64,000 nt of DNA from CAYRDC01 sp964422925 (GCA_964422925.1 CAYRDC010000006.1:1-64000), one strand, 5' to 3'. Counted from the first letter of the stretch, positions 50,158-59,443 are shown. Notes: generated by a model from the letters alone, not told the origin. A program made the numbers and translations.

Positions 50158-52847
50158 TCCGCAGCTTCTTCAGGCTCCGTGGCCGGCCGCATTCGGCATT
50201 GCCTGATTTTCCAGCCGATAACCCCGAAAAACAGCAACAGGATCAAAACGGAAGCAGCCAGGGATATCTTCTCGCCCTTGTAGTATGAACCCGGCTCAAA
50301 CCGGAACTCGATGGTATGTTCCCCGGCCGGGATACGCATGGCCCGCAGCACATAATTCACCCGGATATGGGGTACAGGTTTCCCGTCTAAGTAAGCTTTC
50401 CAGCCTTTGTGGTCGTTGTAATAAATTTCAGAAAATACGGCAAACTGCTCGGTGGCAGCCCGGCTCTGGTAAATGAGCCGGTTGGGCGCATAATCGCTCA
50501 GGGTGATAGAGGCCGTGCTGTCGGGCTGATACGTCCAGCCCTGCAAGTAATCCGCAAACGGGGGTTCCACCACGGCCACCCGCTCCAGGGGAAGCGTACC
50601 CAGGGTGTCGAGCGCCTGGTCGGGGCCGTCAACCAGCAGCAATTCCCTGATAAACCATGCATTGCCCAGGTGCCGGCTCATGGGCAGTACGCCCTGTTCC
50701 GATGCCTGGAATATGAGGTATTTGGTGTTGAGCATGCGCAGCACCGGTGAATTGAGCAGCATGTCTATCCCGGTTTCTGACCGGCTCGCCTGGTTCACCA
50801 CCGGGATTACCCAGCGGTCGTACAGCTCCTGGTAACGCTGCATTTTGGCACCATGGTAACCGCCTATGGATTTGTGGTAATAAGAGGTGGTCGCATCGTT
50901 AAACGGGCTAACCGACAGGTTATACACCCGGAAATCTGTGTGCATGTTCAGCACTTTAAATTTCAGATCAGTAAGTTCCCGCGCGCTTAACCTGGGCGCC
51001 ACGTGGCGGTAACGCCTCGGGTTTTCAGCTTTCAATTCTTCCTGCCGGGCTTTCACCGCTTCGTTAAAGGCGGGTTGCAGATCCGGATGCAGCGTGTACT
51101 CCGCGTTCAGGATGGTCATATCAGCCCCGGTAGGTGCGAGGGCTTTTTCCAGGAAATCCTTTTCATAACTGTCATTATTCAAAAACCGTTTGTCCACGCC
51201 CCACAGGTCGATAAGGATGAGGGCTCCGGCCAGGGCCAGGATGATTTTGCGCGAGATTTTCTGCTTCAAGTACAGGAACAATCCCCCCGCGCCCAGCAGT
51301 ACAAACACCAGCGATCTTAACGCGTCTATACGGACAAGCCGCGCGCGGTCGGCATGAATGGCATTGAGCAGGGTATCGGCCTGCTGCGGCAGGGCCGAAT
51401 AAATGACATTATCCGCATCGGTTTTTATTCCCGCGATGCCGGGAAACAGTACGAGGAGCAGCAGGATGCCACCTGTCACCCCACCGGCTATTTTCAGGGC
51501 TTTCAGTGCTCGTTTCCGGTCGAGCCGGCCATGGATCAGTTCCGCCAGCCCCAGCGCGGCCAGCAGCGGGAACAGCAACTGGGCAATTACCAGGATCATA
51601 GACACCGTCCGGAATTTCTTGTACAGCGGGAAATAATCAAAAAACAAGTTCGTGAGGGGCTCAAAGTTTTTCCCCCAGGCCAGCATGATCGAAAGGATTA
51701 CGGCAGCCAGAATGCCCCACCGCAGGGCATTGTCGCGCAGGACAAACAGGCTGAAAAGGAACAGGAAGCAGACAAGCGCCCCGAAATACACGGGCCCGCT
51801 GGTAAAGGGCTGGGGGCCCCAGTAACTTCCGAGGTTTTGCATAACCGCCTGGGCAGCCTGCGGGTTTTCTTTCTGTACCTTTCCGAAATTAATCTGCCGC
51901 AATGCCTGCAGGGTGCGGCTGCCTTCTTTATACAAGGCCTGCATGCTCGAGCCGCCTGCGAAATTCGGCACCAGGAGGGTCATGGTTTCGCCCTTGCCGT
52001 AGCTCCAGGCCAGGGCATAATCCTTGTCCAGTCCGCCTTTTTTCTCCTTATCCGGGTTTTTCAGTTCGGTGCCCCCACGGATGGACACTTTGCTGTATTC
52101 ATAGGTAGTCCACAGCCGGGTTGTATTGGCCCCGGCTGCCAGCAATAGAGCCAGCGCGAACAAGCCGGCCCGGTAGGCAAAAGCGGGTAGCTGCCGTTGG
52201 TTCCAGGCTCTGACCAGTTCGGCAATGCCAAGCACCAGCAGCATGATCATGGTGTAATAGAATATTTGCGGGTGATTGGTATATAATTGAAGGCCCATAG
52301 CCAGCGCGGCCAGGGATGCCCCGATCCACCGGTTCCCCCGGAAGGTAAGCACAAAGCCCGCCAGCACCAGGGGCATATAAGCTATAGCGGCCGCCTTGGT
52401 GTTGTGCCCCGCTTCAATATTGATTATCTCGTAGGATGACAAGGCAAAGGCCACTGCCCCCACCAGGCTTATCCAGGGATCTACCCGGAAGGCCAGCATC
52501 AGGATAAAAAAGGACACCATACCGATAAACAGCGTTCGTGCCGGCCCCGGCAGAAAACCGAGCGAAGCCAGCTTATGAACATTGCGCAGGAGATTGCCAT
52601 GCGTGATCATGGAAATCTGGTAGGCCGGCATACCGGAAAAGGCCCGGTTGGTCCAGAGGGCTTCCTTGCCGGTGTCGTGGCGGTAGTCCACGATTTCCTT
52701 GGACATGCCGCGGCTCTGCTTCACGTCCTGCTGCTTCAGCGATTTTCCCTCAAACAGCGGGCGGAACATAAAAAAGGTAATCAGCACAAAAACGGCCAGT
52801 GCCGCCACGTACGGCAGGGCCTTTTTCAGTCGGCTCACAGGATTCAT
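50154..52847 (-). CDS. YfhO-family membrane protein
   Basis: An 897-residue inner-membrane protein with about 12-14 membrane segments in the first 550 residues, a soluble extracytoplasmic region, and a last segment near 870. The pattern GHNTKAAAIAYMPLVLAG in the N-terminal GT-C-like core, KFRTVSMILVIAQLLFPLLAA, and the late YNDHKGWKAYLDGKPV, LRAMRIPAGEHTIEFRFEPG are typical of YfhO (PF09586). Bacillus YfhO is needed for glycosylation of lipoteichoic acid, so this is probably a GT-C glycosyltransferase. Lead gene of a three-gene overlapping set with the GT4 and propeller genes. Confidence 0.88.
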   Translation of the reverse strand: MNPVSRLKKALPYVAALAVFVLITFFMFRPLFEGKSLKQQDVKQSRGMSKEIVDYRHDTGKEALWTNRAFSGMPAYQISMITHGNLLRNVHKLASLGFLPGPARTLFIGMVSFFILMLAFRVDPWISLVGAVAFALSSYEIINIEAGHNTKAAAIAYMPLVLAGFVLTFRGNRWIGASLAALAMGLQLYTNHPQIFYYTMIMLLVLGIAELVRAWNQRQLPAFAYRAGLFALALLLAAGANTTRLWTTYEYSKVSIRGGTELKNPDKEKKGGLDKDYALAWSYGKGETMTLLVPNFAGGSSMQALYKEGSRTLQALRQINFGKVQKENPQAAQAVMQNLGSYWGPQPFTSGPVYFGALVCFLFLFSLFVLRDNALRWGILAAVILSIMLAWGKNFEPLTNLFFDYFPLYKKFRTVSMILVIAQLLFPLLAALGLAELIHGRLDRKRALKALKIAGGVTGGILLLLVLFPGIAGIKTDADNVIYSALPQQADTLLNAIHADRARLVRIDALRSLVFVLLGAGGLFLYLKQKISRKIILALAGALILIDLWGVDKRFLNNDSYEKDFLEKALAPTGADMTILNAEYTLHPDLQPAFNEAVKARQEELKAENPRRYRHVAPRLSARELTDLKFKVLNMHTDFRVYNLSVSPFNDATTSYYHKSIGGYHGAKMQRYQELYDRWVIPVVNQASRSETGIDMLLNSPVLRMLNTKYLIFQASEQGVLPMSRHLGNAWFIRELLLVDGPDQALDTLGTLPLERVAVVEPPFADYLQGWTYQPDSTASITLSDYAPNRLIYQSRAATEQFAVFSEIYYNDHKGWKAYLDGKPVPHIRVNYVLRAMRIPAGEHTIEFRFEPGSYYKGEKISLAASVLILLLFFGVIGWKIRQCRMRPATEPEEAAE

Positions 52848-52893
52848 CAGGTCAGGTTTTGATGAAGGTAAAAGTAAAAAGAAATTGGCACGG

Positions 52894-53718
52894 CTATGAC
52901 CCCTTGTTCGGGGTTTCGGCCACCACGATCAAACCGGTTCCCGTGCGGTGGTTGCCCAGCACGTCAAACCGGTTGAGAACCCATGCCACCGGGTAGGTGA
53001 GCAGGTAGTACAGGGGCAGCACCACGAAGAAGGCTTTGGAGCGGTTGAGCATCAGCAAAGGATATTTCATGGACAGGCGCCAGCTTACCTGGCCCGGCCT
53101 GCCGTAGCTGTAACGCACCCTGACATCGGAAAAGCCGGCCCTGAGCAGCTTGTCGCGGATTTCTTCGCGCCCGTAGCCGTCACGCACATGCTCCCCGATG
53201 AAGGATTCTTCATGATCGTCATGCACATCGCTGCCGCCCTGGTCGGACGGTGTGCTGATAATAAGGCGGCCACCGGGTTTCAGCGAGGCGGCAAAATGGC
53301 GGAACACCCCGACATCGTCTTCGATGTGCTCCATGACATCCACCGAAAGGATGAGGTCGAAACTGCCGGGTTGCTCAAAGCGGGTGAGGTCTTCCACGCG
53401 GAATTCCACGTTACTGCGGCCGGTGCTGCGGAAAAACCGGTTGCAGTCTTCCACCTGGTCTTCCTTCACATCCACGGCCAGGATTTCCCAGCGGGGGTTC
53501 ATGCGGCTGAGGTACCAGGTGTACTGGCCGAAACCGCTGCCCGCGTCCAGGATGCGGGCGGGCTGGTACCTGCGGCCCCTGGCCCACTGGCGCAGCTCGC
53601 GGTGCACGTGCCAGGCACGCAGCAGCAGCAGGTCCAGCAAACGGTAAAACAATTTCCGCAAAAAAGGCGAGCGGTTGAACGCCCTGCCCAGCACTCTTTT
53701 AATCGGGTCGTATTGCAT
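52894..53718 (-). CDS. Class I SAM-dependent methyltransferase
   Basis: A 274-residue Rossmann methyltransferase. Motif I ILDAGSGFGQYTWYLSR, motif II EILAVDVKEDQVEDC, then FDLILSVDVMEHIEDDVGVF. A C-terminal hydrophobic stretch (LLMLNRSKAFFVVLPLYYLLTYPVAW) may touch the membrane. I chose the ATG at 53718; the longer frame to 53745 would begin inside the promoter box 53745-53752. Substrate unknown. Divergent from the threonine dehydrogenase gene. Confidence 0.85.
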   Translation of the reverse strand: MQYDPIKRVLGRAFNRSPFLRKLFYRLLDLLLLRAWHVHRELRQWARGRRYQPARILDAGSGFGQYTWYLSRMNPRWEILAVDVKEDQVEDCNRFFRSTGRSNVEFRVEDLTRFEQPGSFDLILSVDVMEHIEDDVGVFRHFAASLKPGGRLIISTPSDQGGSDVHDDHEESFIGEHVRDGYGREEIRDKLLRAGFSDVRVRYSYGRPGQVSWRLSMKYPLLMLNRSKAFFVVLPLYYLLTYPVAWVLNRFDVLGNHRTGTGLIVVAETPNKGS

Positions 53719-53744
53719 AAACGCGCCTTTTCGGGCAAGCGGCA

Positions 53745-53752
53745 CAAAAGTA
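53745..53752 (-). promoter_or_regulatory. -7 box of the methyltransferase gene
   Basis: TACTTTTG (minus strand) matches TAnnTTTG exactly, 26 bases before the ATG at 53718. It rules against a start at 53745. Confidence 0.45.
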
Positions 53753-53813
53753 ATGGATTTAGGGAAACCCGCCTGCCCGGCACGGGGTCATTTTCAAATG
53801 TCGGGGCAAGTCT

Positions 53814-53821
53814 TAATTTTG
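53814..53821 (+). promoter_or_regulatory. -7 box of the threonine dehydrogenase gene
   Basis: TAATTTTG matches TAnnTTTG exactly, 21 bases before the ATG at 53843. A TTTT lies about 19 bases upstream where the -33 TTTG would be. Confidence 0.5.
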
Positions 53822-53842
53822 GGCTTTTACAAGCGAAACGGT

Positions 53843-54799
53843 ATGAGCAAGGATCCGCGCATTATGGTAATCGGAGCCAACGGCCAGATCGGAACTGAAC
53901 TGGTGGCCGCCCTCCGGGAGCGGTACGGCAGCGATAAGGTGCTGGCCACCGATATCAAACCAGCCAATCCCCGCCTTGAAGGCACAGGCCCCTTCGAACA
54001 ACTGGATGTGCTGGATGCGCAGAAACTGGAATCGCTGGTGCGCCATTACAATGTGGGGGTTATTTACCACCTGGCAGCCCTGCTTTCAGCCACAGCGGAA
54101 CAAAAACCCATGGCCGGCTGGCGCCTGAACATGGACGGCCTGCATAATGTGCTGAACCTTGCCCGCGACCTGGAACTGGAAAAGGTATTCTGGCCCAGCT
54201 CCATAGCCGCCTTCGGGCCGCATTCCCCCAAAGACCACACTCCGCAATGGACGGTTATGGATCCCAACTCGGTGTACGGCATCAGCAAGCTGGCCGGGGA
54301 AGGATGGTGCCGCTATTATTTTGAAAAATACGGGCTGGACGTGCGCAGCGTGCGCTATCCCGGGCTCATCAGCTACAAAACCCCGCCCGGAGGGGGCACC
54401 ACAGACTACGCGGTGGATATTTTTCACCAGGCCCTGAAAGAAGGGCAATACACCTGTTTCCTGGCCGCAGACACGCGCCTGCCCATGATGTACATGCCCG
54501 ATGCCATCCGCGGCACCATAGAACTGATGGAAGCCCCGGCCGACAGGATCACCGTGCGCACCAGCTACAATTTCTCCGCCCTGGATTTCACCCCGGAAGA
54601 GCTGGCCGCAGCCATCCGGCAGCATATTCCCTCCTTCCGGGTGGACTATGCCCCGGATTACCGCCAGCAACTGGCTGCCTCCTGGCCGGACAGCATTGAC
54701 GACACTCCCGCCCGCCACGACTGGAACTGGCAGCACGAATACATCCTCGAAAAAATGACAGCCGATATGCTGGAACACCTGGCAGTGGCCAGAGATTAA
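53843..54799 (+). CDS. L-threonine 3-dehydrogenase, SDR (epimerase-like) type
   Basis: A 318-residue NAD-dependent enzyme of the extended SDR fold that oxidises threonine to 2-amino-3-oxobutyrate. Rossmann motif IMVIGANGQIGTELVAAL, catalytic Tyr-Lys in VYGISKLAGE, and SSIAAFGPHSPKDHTPQ with the active-site Ser/Thr region. The combination GANGQIGTEL and FGP--P is characteristic of this threonine dehydrogenase rather than UDP-sugar epimerases. I chose the ATG at 53843, just after its -7 box; the frame is open further upstream but covers the methyltransferase promoter. Confidence 0.88.
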   Translation: MSKDPRIMVIGANGQIGTELVAALRERYGSDKVLATDIKPANPRLEGTGPFEQLDVLDAQKLESLVRHYNVGVIYHLAALLSATAEQKPMAGWRLNMDGLHNVLNLARDLELEKVFWPSSIAAFGPHSPKDHTPQWTVMDPNSVYGISKLAGEGWCRYYFEKYGLDVRSVRYPGLISYKTPPGGGTTDYAVDIFHQALKEGQYTCFLAADTRLPMMYMPDAIRGTIELMEAPADRITVRTSYNFSALDFTPEELAAAIRQHIPSFRVDYAPDYRQQLAASWPDSIDDTPARHDWNWQHEYILEKMTADMLEHLAVARD

Positions 54800-55053
54800 A
54801 CTGCAAGGCCTTTATATTCCCCGTAATCAATATTCAAATCAGCCGTATAGCCGCTGAAGGAAACCCTAAAATGCACAGGTTCCCCGCAATGCGGGCATTC
54901 CGGGCAATCCAATTCGCTCATCAGGGTATGCTGTGGTACCTTGATTCCCTTGTTAATCACATCCCAGTTTTCGACCAGTGAAAACAGGCGGGTAAACTCT
55001 TCACTGTCTTCCGGGTTATTCAGCAACTCCTGAATTTTTTGGTTCAGATCCAT
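54796..55053 (-). CDS. Small CxxCxxC protein of unknown function
   Basis: An 85-residue acidic protein. Residues 1-35 are helical (MDLNQKIQELLNNPED). A DCPECPHCGEP segment near residue 50 holds three Cys spaced C-x2-C-x2-C, which could bind zinc or form disulfides; a fourth Cys for a classic zinc ribbon is missing. No signal peptide. Its stop overlaps the end of the threonine dehydrogenase gene by four bases in convergent orientation. The ATG is the only reasonable start. Confidence 0.6.
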   Translation of the reverse strand: MDLNQKIQELLNNPEDSEEFTRLFSLVENWDVINKGIKVPQHTLMSELDCPECPHCGEPVHFRVSFSGYTADLNIDYGEYKGLAV

Positions 55054-55122
55054 TAATATGGTTTTCAGGTCGGGAAATCAATCTAATATAAGGTAAAACC
55101 CGGAGCTCCCGGATGAAGGAGC

Positions 55123-55857
55123 CTACCCCCGCTGCCGCATGGCTTCATAGAGCAGCATGGCAGCAGCCACGGAAACGTTGTAAGATTCAATGCCGGGCCG
55201 CATGGGCAGCTTCACCAGCTCATCGGCCAGGCGGAGCAATGCGTCAGACACGCCCCGGTCCTCGGCACCCATAACAAGGGCCAACGGTACTGTCATGTCC
55301 GTGGCGGAGGGATATATGTTTCCCCTGCTGTCGGCTGCCAGAATGCGCAGGCCCGATTCCCTGAAGAATTTCACGGTGGCCGGCAGGTTCTGTGAGCGGC
55401 AGAGGGTGATTTTCCTCAGCGCTCCCGCTGAAGATTTTACGGCCGCTGGGGTAACCTGGGCCGATTCGGCCGTGCCCCATACCAGGGCATGCACCCCGGT
55501 TCCGAGGGCTGTGCGGGCTATTGCCCCGAGGTTGCGCACATCGGTGATGCCGTCCAGCACCAGAATCAGGGGCACCTCGCCTTTTTCGAAAATGCCGGGC
55601 AATACGTCTTCCGGAAGGTAATAGCTGACCGCGGCTGTGATGGCCACCACGCCCTGGTGGTTGCCGCGGGTGAGGCGGTTGAGCCGCTGGATGGGCACCC
55701 TTGCCAGGGGCACCGACATGGCCCGGCAGGCCGATTCCACTTCCCGGGCCCAGTCAGCGCGCAGGTCGCGCTGCAGGTAAACCTTTTCAATGGAGGCCCC
55801 CGGACGGAGTGCTTCCGTTACCGGATGCCGGCCGTATATCAGCTCCGATTGTGCCAC
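55123..55857 (-). CDS. rlmB: 23S rRNA 2'-O-methyltransferase RlmB (SpoU family)
   Basis: A 244-residue TrmH/SpoU-type methyltransferase with an N-terminal substrate domain (YGRHPVTEALRPGASIEKVYL) and the SPOUT trefoil-knot domain: DGITDVRNLGAIARTALGTG, LALVMGAEDRGVSDALL and KLPMRPGIESYNVSVAAAM. The last motif normally reads ESLNVSVA; here Tyr replaces Leu. It methylates G2251 in E. coli 23S rRNA; the exact site here is by analogy. It follows the DUF2723 gene by 11 bases on the same strand. Confidence 0.9.
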   Translation of the reverse strand: MAQSELIYGRHPVTEALRPGASIEKVYLQRDLRADWAREVESACRAMSVPLARVPIQRLNRLTRGNHQGVVAITAAVSYYLPEDVLPGIFEKGEVPLILVLDGITDVRNLGAIARTALGTGVHALVWGTAESAQVTPAAVKSSAGALRKITLCRSQNLPATVKFFRESGLRILAADSRGNIYPSATDMTVPLALVMGAEDRGVSDALLRLADELVKLPMRPGIESYNVSVAAAMLLYEAMRQRG

Positions 55858-55868
55858 GCACAGCGGGT

Positions 55869-58800
55869 TTAGTTCCCGAAGAAACTCATCGGGTCAGTTA
55901 CATTGTTCTGCTGCTGGAACAGCTCCAGCCGCTGCTGTATGTCGGAGGCCATGGCCGTGTCACCGCCCTGCCCTGCCAGGCTCACCAGTGATCCGTACAT
56001 GCTGAAATCCTGGAACAGGTTCCGGATGGCGTACGGCACCTGTTCCGGGTTTTTCGACAGGTATTCCCGCAGGAAATCCGGCCGGTTGCCGGAAGCCTTG
56101 CGCATCCGGTCGACCCGCTCGCTGGCCAGCCAGAATTCCATATCCTCTTCAATCAGGTCAATCAGCTGCATCACAATGGGTGCGGCCTTGTCGGGCGCTT
56201 TGCACCGGTAATAGGTTCCCACCACCGGGTACAATTGCTGCGGATCATAGAAAGGCACATTCTCCTGTTTGAAAGCCTCAAAGCATTTTTCGAGCACCGC
56301 CACCGCTTTGTCGAATTCCCCATTGTTGGCCAGGGTCTGCGCCAGGAACAACAGGTTAGACCGCAGCATCTGGGCCGTGCGCATACCGGTTTCATTCAGG
56401 TAAATATGGTTGGTATCGGCCCCGCCCCAATGCCACTTATTCATGATGTTGTCATACATGATATCCGTATTGGTCCATTCATTGGTAGGCAATTCCACCG
56501 GAACCAGGCGGTAGGCCAGCCCTTCGCGCTGCAGGTATTTATGCAGGCCGAGGTGTTTGTTTTCGGGCACCGTGATGGCAAAGTAAATCGGACGTTCCCA
56601 GTTATTGCTGGCAATGATATCCATAATGATCAGTTCATCCCGGATCAGGCTGCGCTTGCCCTTACCCAGTTTCATGGTTATGCGGGGCTTTATCATTTTG
56701 GCAAACCGCGGGTCCACCGTACCGTTGGCAATCACCTTGGCGGTATCCACCGGGATGGTTATAGTACGCGTGGGCAGGTAATCCGTGGCGTAACCCCGGA
56801 TATTCAGCTTGGTGTTGGGATTGTCGCTTTTGATGAAATCCAGTACGGTATTGATATCATTCCCGTACCTGGCAACAAATTTCTTGTCTTCCTTGATATC
56901 AATAACCTGCCGCTTGTCGCCCAGGTAATCCTTCAGCTTGAAGCGCAGCTTAACGGGATCTGAGTTGTTGATTTTGTACGTAAGTTGATTGATATACCAA
57001 TCCACCGCCAGCAGGCTGAGGTTGATGACGCGGACATCATTCCGGATGCCTTCCACTTCCTGGGCATACCAGAGGGGATAGGTATCGTTATCGCCCTGCG
57101 TAAACAGGATGGCATTCGGGGCGCAGGATTCCAGGTAATCGCGGGCTGAATCCAGGGCCATATAGCTGCCGGAACGGTCGTGATCGTCCCATTCCTGGGA
57201 AATCAGCAGCACGGGACTAACCAGTCCTGCCACCAGCGCCAGCGAAAGCGCAAGGCGCTTTTGCATTTTCCGCGACAACCATTGATATATGGCCAACACC
57301 GCAAATCCGATCCACATGGCATAGGAATAAAATGATATGGCCAGGGCATAATCCCGTTCGCGCGGTTCAAAAGGCGGTTCATTGGCATTAACAATATTCA
57401 TGATCCCGGTCCAGAAGAAAAGCATAAAAATGATCCAGGCTCCCTTTTTGTCTTCTTTGTAATGATAAAACAAGCCGATCAGCCCGAGCAGGAAGGGGAT
57501 CATGTACATTTGGTTCCTGGCTTTGTTGTAGCGGGATTCACTGCGGTTGTATTCCGGGCCTATGCGCGCTTCATCAATAGCAGGAATGCCGGTCAGCCAG
57601 TTTCCATTATTTCGCCCCCGTTGAATATGGCCCTGCATATCATCTTGTCTTCCGCTGAAATTCCAGAAGAAATAGCGCCAGTACATGTAGCCGATCTGGT
57701 ATTTGAAGAAATAGCGCAGGTTATCTCCAAAATCAGGTACGGCATTCTGGCTCATATTCAGCCAGGCCCGGTAGGCATCCGCATGTTCCGGGTTGCCAAT
57801 GGAACCCATCCTTGGAAAGAGGGTCATTTTGTTTGTCCGGGCAATTTCGGCTTTAATTTGTTGAATTTGGGCTTCGGGATATCCCTGCTGGCGATACATA
57901 TCTTCCAGCTTGCGGGAAAAAGTGAATACGTATTCGGTTTGCTTGCCCGCTTCGATATACTTCGGGTTTCCCTTGTCATCGGTTCCTTTCATATAGCGGG
58001 TCCGAATCACCTTAGTATCAATCGGCTGGGCGGTGAAATACGGGCCATACAGCAGGGGACGGTGGCCATACTGATCCCGCTTCAGATATGAGTGCAGGGT
58101 ATAAATATCGGAGGGGTCGTTCATGTTGATGGGCGGATTGGCATTGGCCCGGATAATTACCGTGACAAAAGAGGAAATCCCGATTACGATCATTACGAAG
58201 GACAGCACCGCGGTCCGGATCCACCATTTCCGGGTATTGCCGGCATAAAGCCATGCCAGCACCAGAAGGCCCGACAGTAATATTCCGAAAAAGATCACCC
58301 CGCTCCAGAAAGGCAGGCCCATGCCGTTGACAAATTGCAGGTCAAACCAGGCGGCAATGCGGATCAGGTAATCCAGCACCCCAAACAATACAAAAGCCGT
58401 CAGGCCAAACCCAACGAAAAAAGTCACGATCATTCCCTTCCAGGTGACTTTTTCCCATTTCCGGAAATAGTAAATGTAGGCCATAGCCGGCAGGGCCAGT
58501 AAATGCAGCAGGTGCACCCCGGTCCCCAGGCCGACCAACAGGGCAATCAACACGATCCAACGGTCACTGTGCAGGTCATCGGCCCTGCGGTCCCATTTCA
58601 GCATACACCAGAAAATCAGTATGGTAAAGAAACTGCTTGTGGCATACACTTCTCCTTCCACGGCCGAAAACCAAAAAGAATCCAGGAAAGCACCGCTCAG
58701 CGCTCCGACTATCCCGGCTCCTAAGAGGGCAATGATATTGCCCTGGTTCAGTTCAATCTGGCGCTTTTCGTACAGCTTCAATCCCAGCATGGTAATGCTC

Positions 58801-59084
58801 CAATACAGGAACAACATACTCAGCGCGCTGGTGAGCCCGGAAAGGAAGTTGATCATCACCGCCTTGTGGGCAATATCTGCCGCAAAGAGACTGAAAATAC
58901 GCCCCAGCAAAAGGAAAAGCGGAGCTCCTGGCGGGTGGACGACTTCCTGGTTCACCGCAGCGGAAATAAATTCACCGCAATCCCAAAAACTCACCGTAGG
59001 TTCCAGCGTCAGGGTGTAAACGATGAGCGTGATGAGAAACACGCCCAGTCCGGCCAGGTTATTCAGCCTGTTAAATTGCTTCAT
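55869..59084 (-). CDS. DUF2723 membrane protein (GT-C / TMEM260-like)
   Basis: A 1071-residue inner-membrane protein. About 11-13 membrane segments in the first 650 residues; the first loop has LTLEPTVSFWDCGEFISAA and HPPGAPLFLLLGRIF, the Asp/Glu and HPPG motifs of the DUF2723 family, to which human TMEM260 (an O-mannosyltransferase) also belongs. The C-terminal 420 residues are soluble, with EWDDHDRS near the membrane exit and TPR-like helices (VLEKCFEAFKQENVPF) at the end. An O-glycosyltransferase acting on exported proteins is the likely role, by family analogy. Its promoter box is at 59119-59126. Confidence 0.85.
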   Translation of the reverse strand: MKQFNRLNNLAGLGVFLITLIVYTLTLEPTVSFWDCGEFISAAVNQEVVHPPGAPLFLLLGRIFSLFAADIAHKAVMINFLSGLTSALSMLFLYWSITMLGLKLYEKRQIELNQGNIIALLGAGIVGALSGAFLDSFWFSAVEGEVYATSSFFTILIFWCMLKWDRRADDLHSDRWIVLIALLVGLGTGVHLLHLLALPAMAYIYYFRKWEKVTWKGMIVTFFVGFGLTAFVLFGVLDYLIRIAAWFDLQFVNGMGLPFWSGVIFFGILLSGLLVLAWLYAGNTRKWWIRTAVLSFVMIVIGISSFVTVIIRANANPPINMNDPSDIYTLHSYLKRDQYGHRPLLYGPYFTAQPIDTKVIRTRYMKGTDDKGNPKYIEAGKQTEYVFTFSRKLEDMYRQQGYPEAQIQQIKAEIARTNKMTLFPRMGSIGNPEHADAYRAWLNMSQNAVPDFGDNLRYFFKYQIGYMYWRYFFWNFSGRQDDMQGHIQRGRNNGNWLTGIPAIDEARIGPEYNRSESRYNKARNQMYMIPFLLGLIGLFYHYKEDKKGAWIIFMLFFWTGIMNIVNANEPPFEPRERDYALAISFYSYAMWIGFAVLAIYQWLSRKMQKRLALSLALVAGLVSPVLLISQEWDDHDRSGSYMALDSARDYLESCAPNAILFTQGDNDTYPLWYAQEVEGIRNDVRVINLSLLAVDWYINQLTYKINNSDPVKLRFKLKDYLGDKRQVIDIKEDKKFVARYGNDINTVLDFIKSDNPNTKLNIRGYATDYLPTRTITIPVDTAKVIANGTVDPRFAKMIKPRITMKLGKGKRSLIRDELIIMDIIASNNWERPIYFAITVPENKHLGLHKYLQREGLAYRLVPVELPTNEWTNTDIMYDNIMNKWHWGGADTNHIYLNETGMRTAQMLRSNLLFLAQTLANNGEFDKAVAVLEKCFEAFKQENVPFYDPQQLYPVVGTYYRCKAPDKAAPIVMQLIDLIEEDMEFWLASERVDRMRKASGNRPDFLREYLSKNPEQVPYAIRNLFQDFSMYGSLVSLAGQGGDTAMASDIQQRLELFQQQNNVTDPMSFFGN

Positions 59085-59118
59085 GCAGACAATATTTTAG
59101 GTTTCCGGTATGAATGGT

Positions 59119-59126
59119 CAAAAATA
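59119..59126 (-). promoter_or_regulatory. -7 box of the DUF2723 gene
   Basis: TATTTTTG (minus strand) matches TAnnTTTG exactly, 34 bases before the ATG at 59084. It probably also serves rlmB downstream. Confidence 0.4.
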
Positions 59127-59258
59127 AGAAAATCGGGACAGGGCACAGGCCTGAACCGATAATTCCCGCGGAGGAAACCAAAAACCCGGAATATGCATTC
59201 AGGCTATAGATGTTTTGGAATGAAAACAGGAAGTCGTTAACTTTGCATCCACTGTGAT

Positions 59259-59331
59259 TGGCCGGTGGTGTAACAGGCAACACATCTGATTTTGGTTCAG
59301 AAGAGTCCAGGTTCGAGCCCTGGCCGGCCAG
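59259..59331 (+). tRNA. tRNA-Gln (TTG)
   Basis: 73 nt. Acceptor TGGCCGG (59259-59265) pairs with CCGGCCA (59324-59330), discriminator G at 59331. Anticodon stem TCTGA/TCAGA with loop TTTTGGT gives anticodon TTG. T-arm CCAGG-TTCGAGC-CCTGG. CCA is not encoded (CTA follows). Confidence 0.95.
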
Positions 59332-59427
59332 CTATTGAAGGCTTCCCGTTTCGGGAGGCCTTTTTTTATGTAGTGACTCAGGAAAAAAACCAAAATCACC
59401 AGGCCAGCTATTGAAAGGCTTCCCGTT
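59326..59427 (+). repeat. Duplicated tRNA-Gln 3' end plus terminator arm
   Basis: GGCCAGCTATTGAA-GGCTTCCCGTT at 59326-59349 is repeated with one extra A at 59402-59426. The first six bases are the 3' end of tRNA-Gln; the rest is the downstream terminator. The 76-base spacing is close to one tRNA plus linker. Probably the scar of a lost tandem tRNA-Gln copy. Confidence 0.7.
59340..59367 (+). terminator. Terminator of tRNA-Gln
   Basis: 9-bp stem GGCTTCCCG/CGGGAGGCC (one T-G pair) with loop TTT, followed by seven T, starting eight bases after the tRNA. Confidence 0.85.
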
Positions 59428-59443
59428 CATGGAAGCCTTTTTT
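59415..59443 (+). terminator. Second terminator (duplicated unit)
   Basis: Perfect 9-bp stem AAGGCTTCC/GGAAGCCTT with a 7-base loop, followed by TTTT and an AT-rich tail. It belongs to the duplicated unit and has no intact gene directly before it. Confidence 0.8.

Noticed and set aside
53675..53842. N-terminal extension of the threonine dehydrogenase
   Set aside because: The extension overlaps the divergent methyltransferase start and both promoter boxes, while the Rossmann fold begins just after the ATG at 53843.
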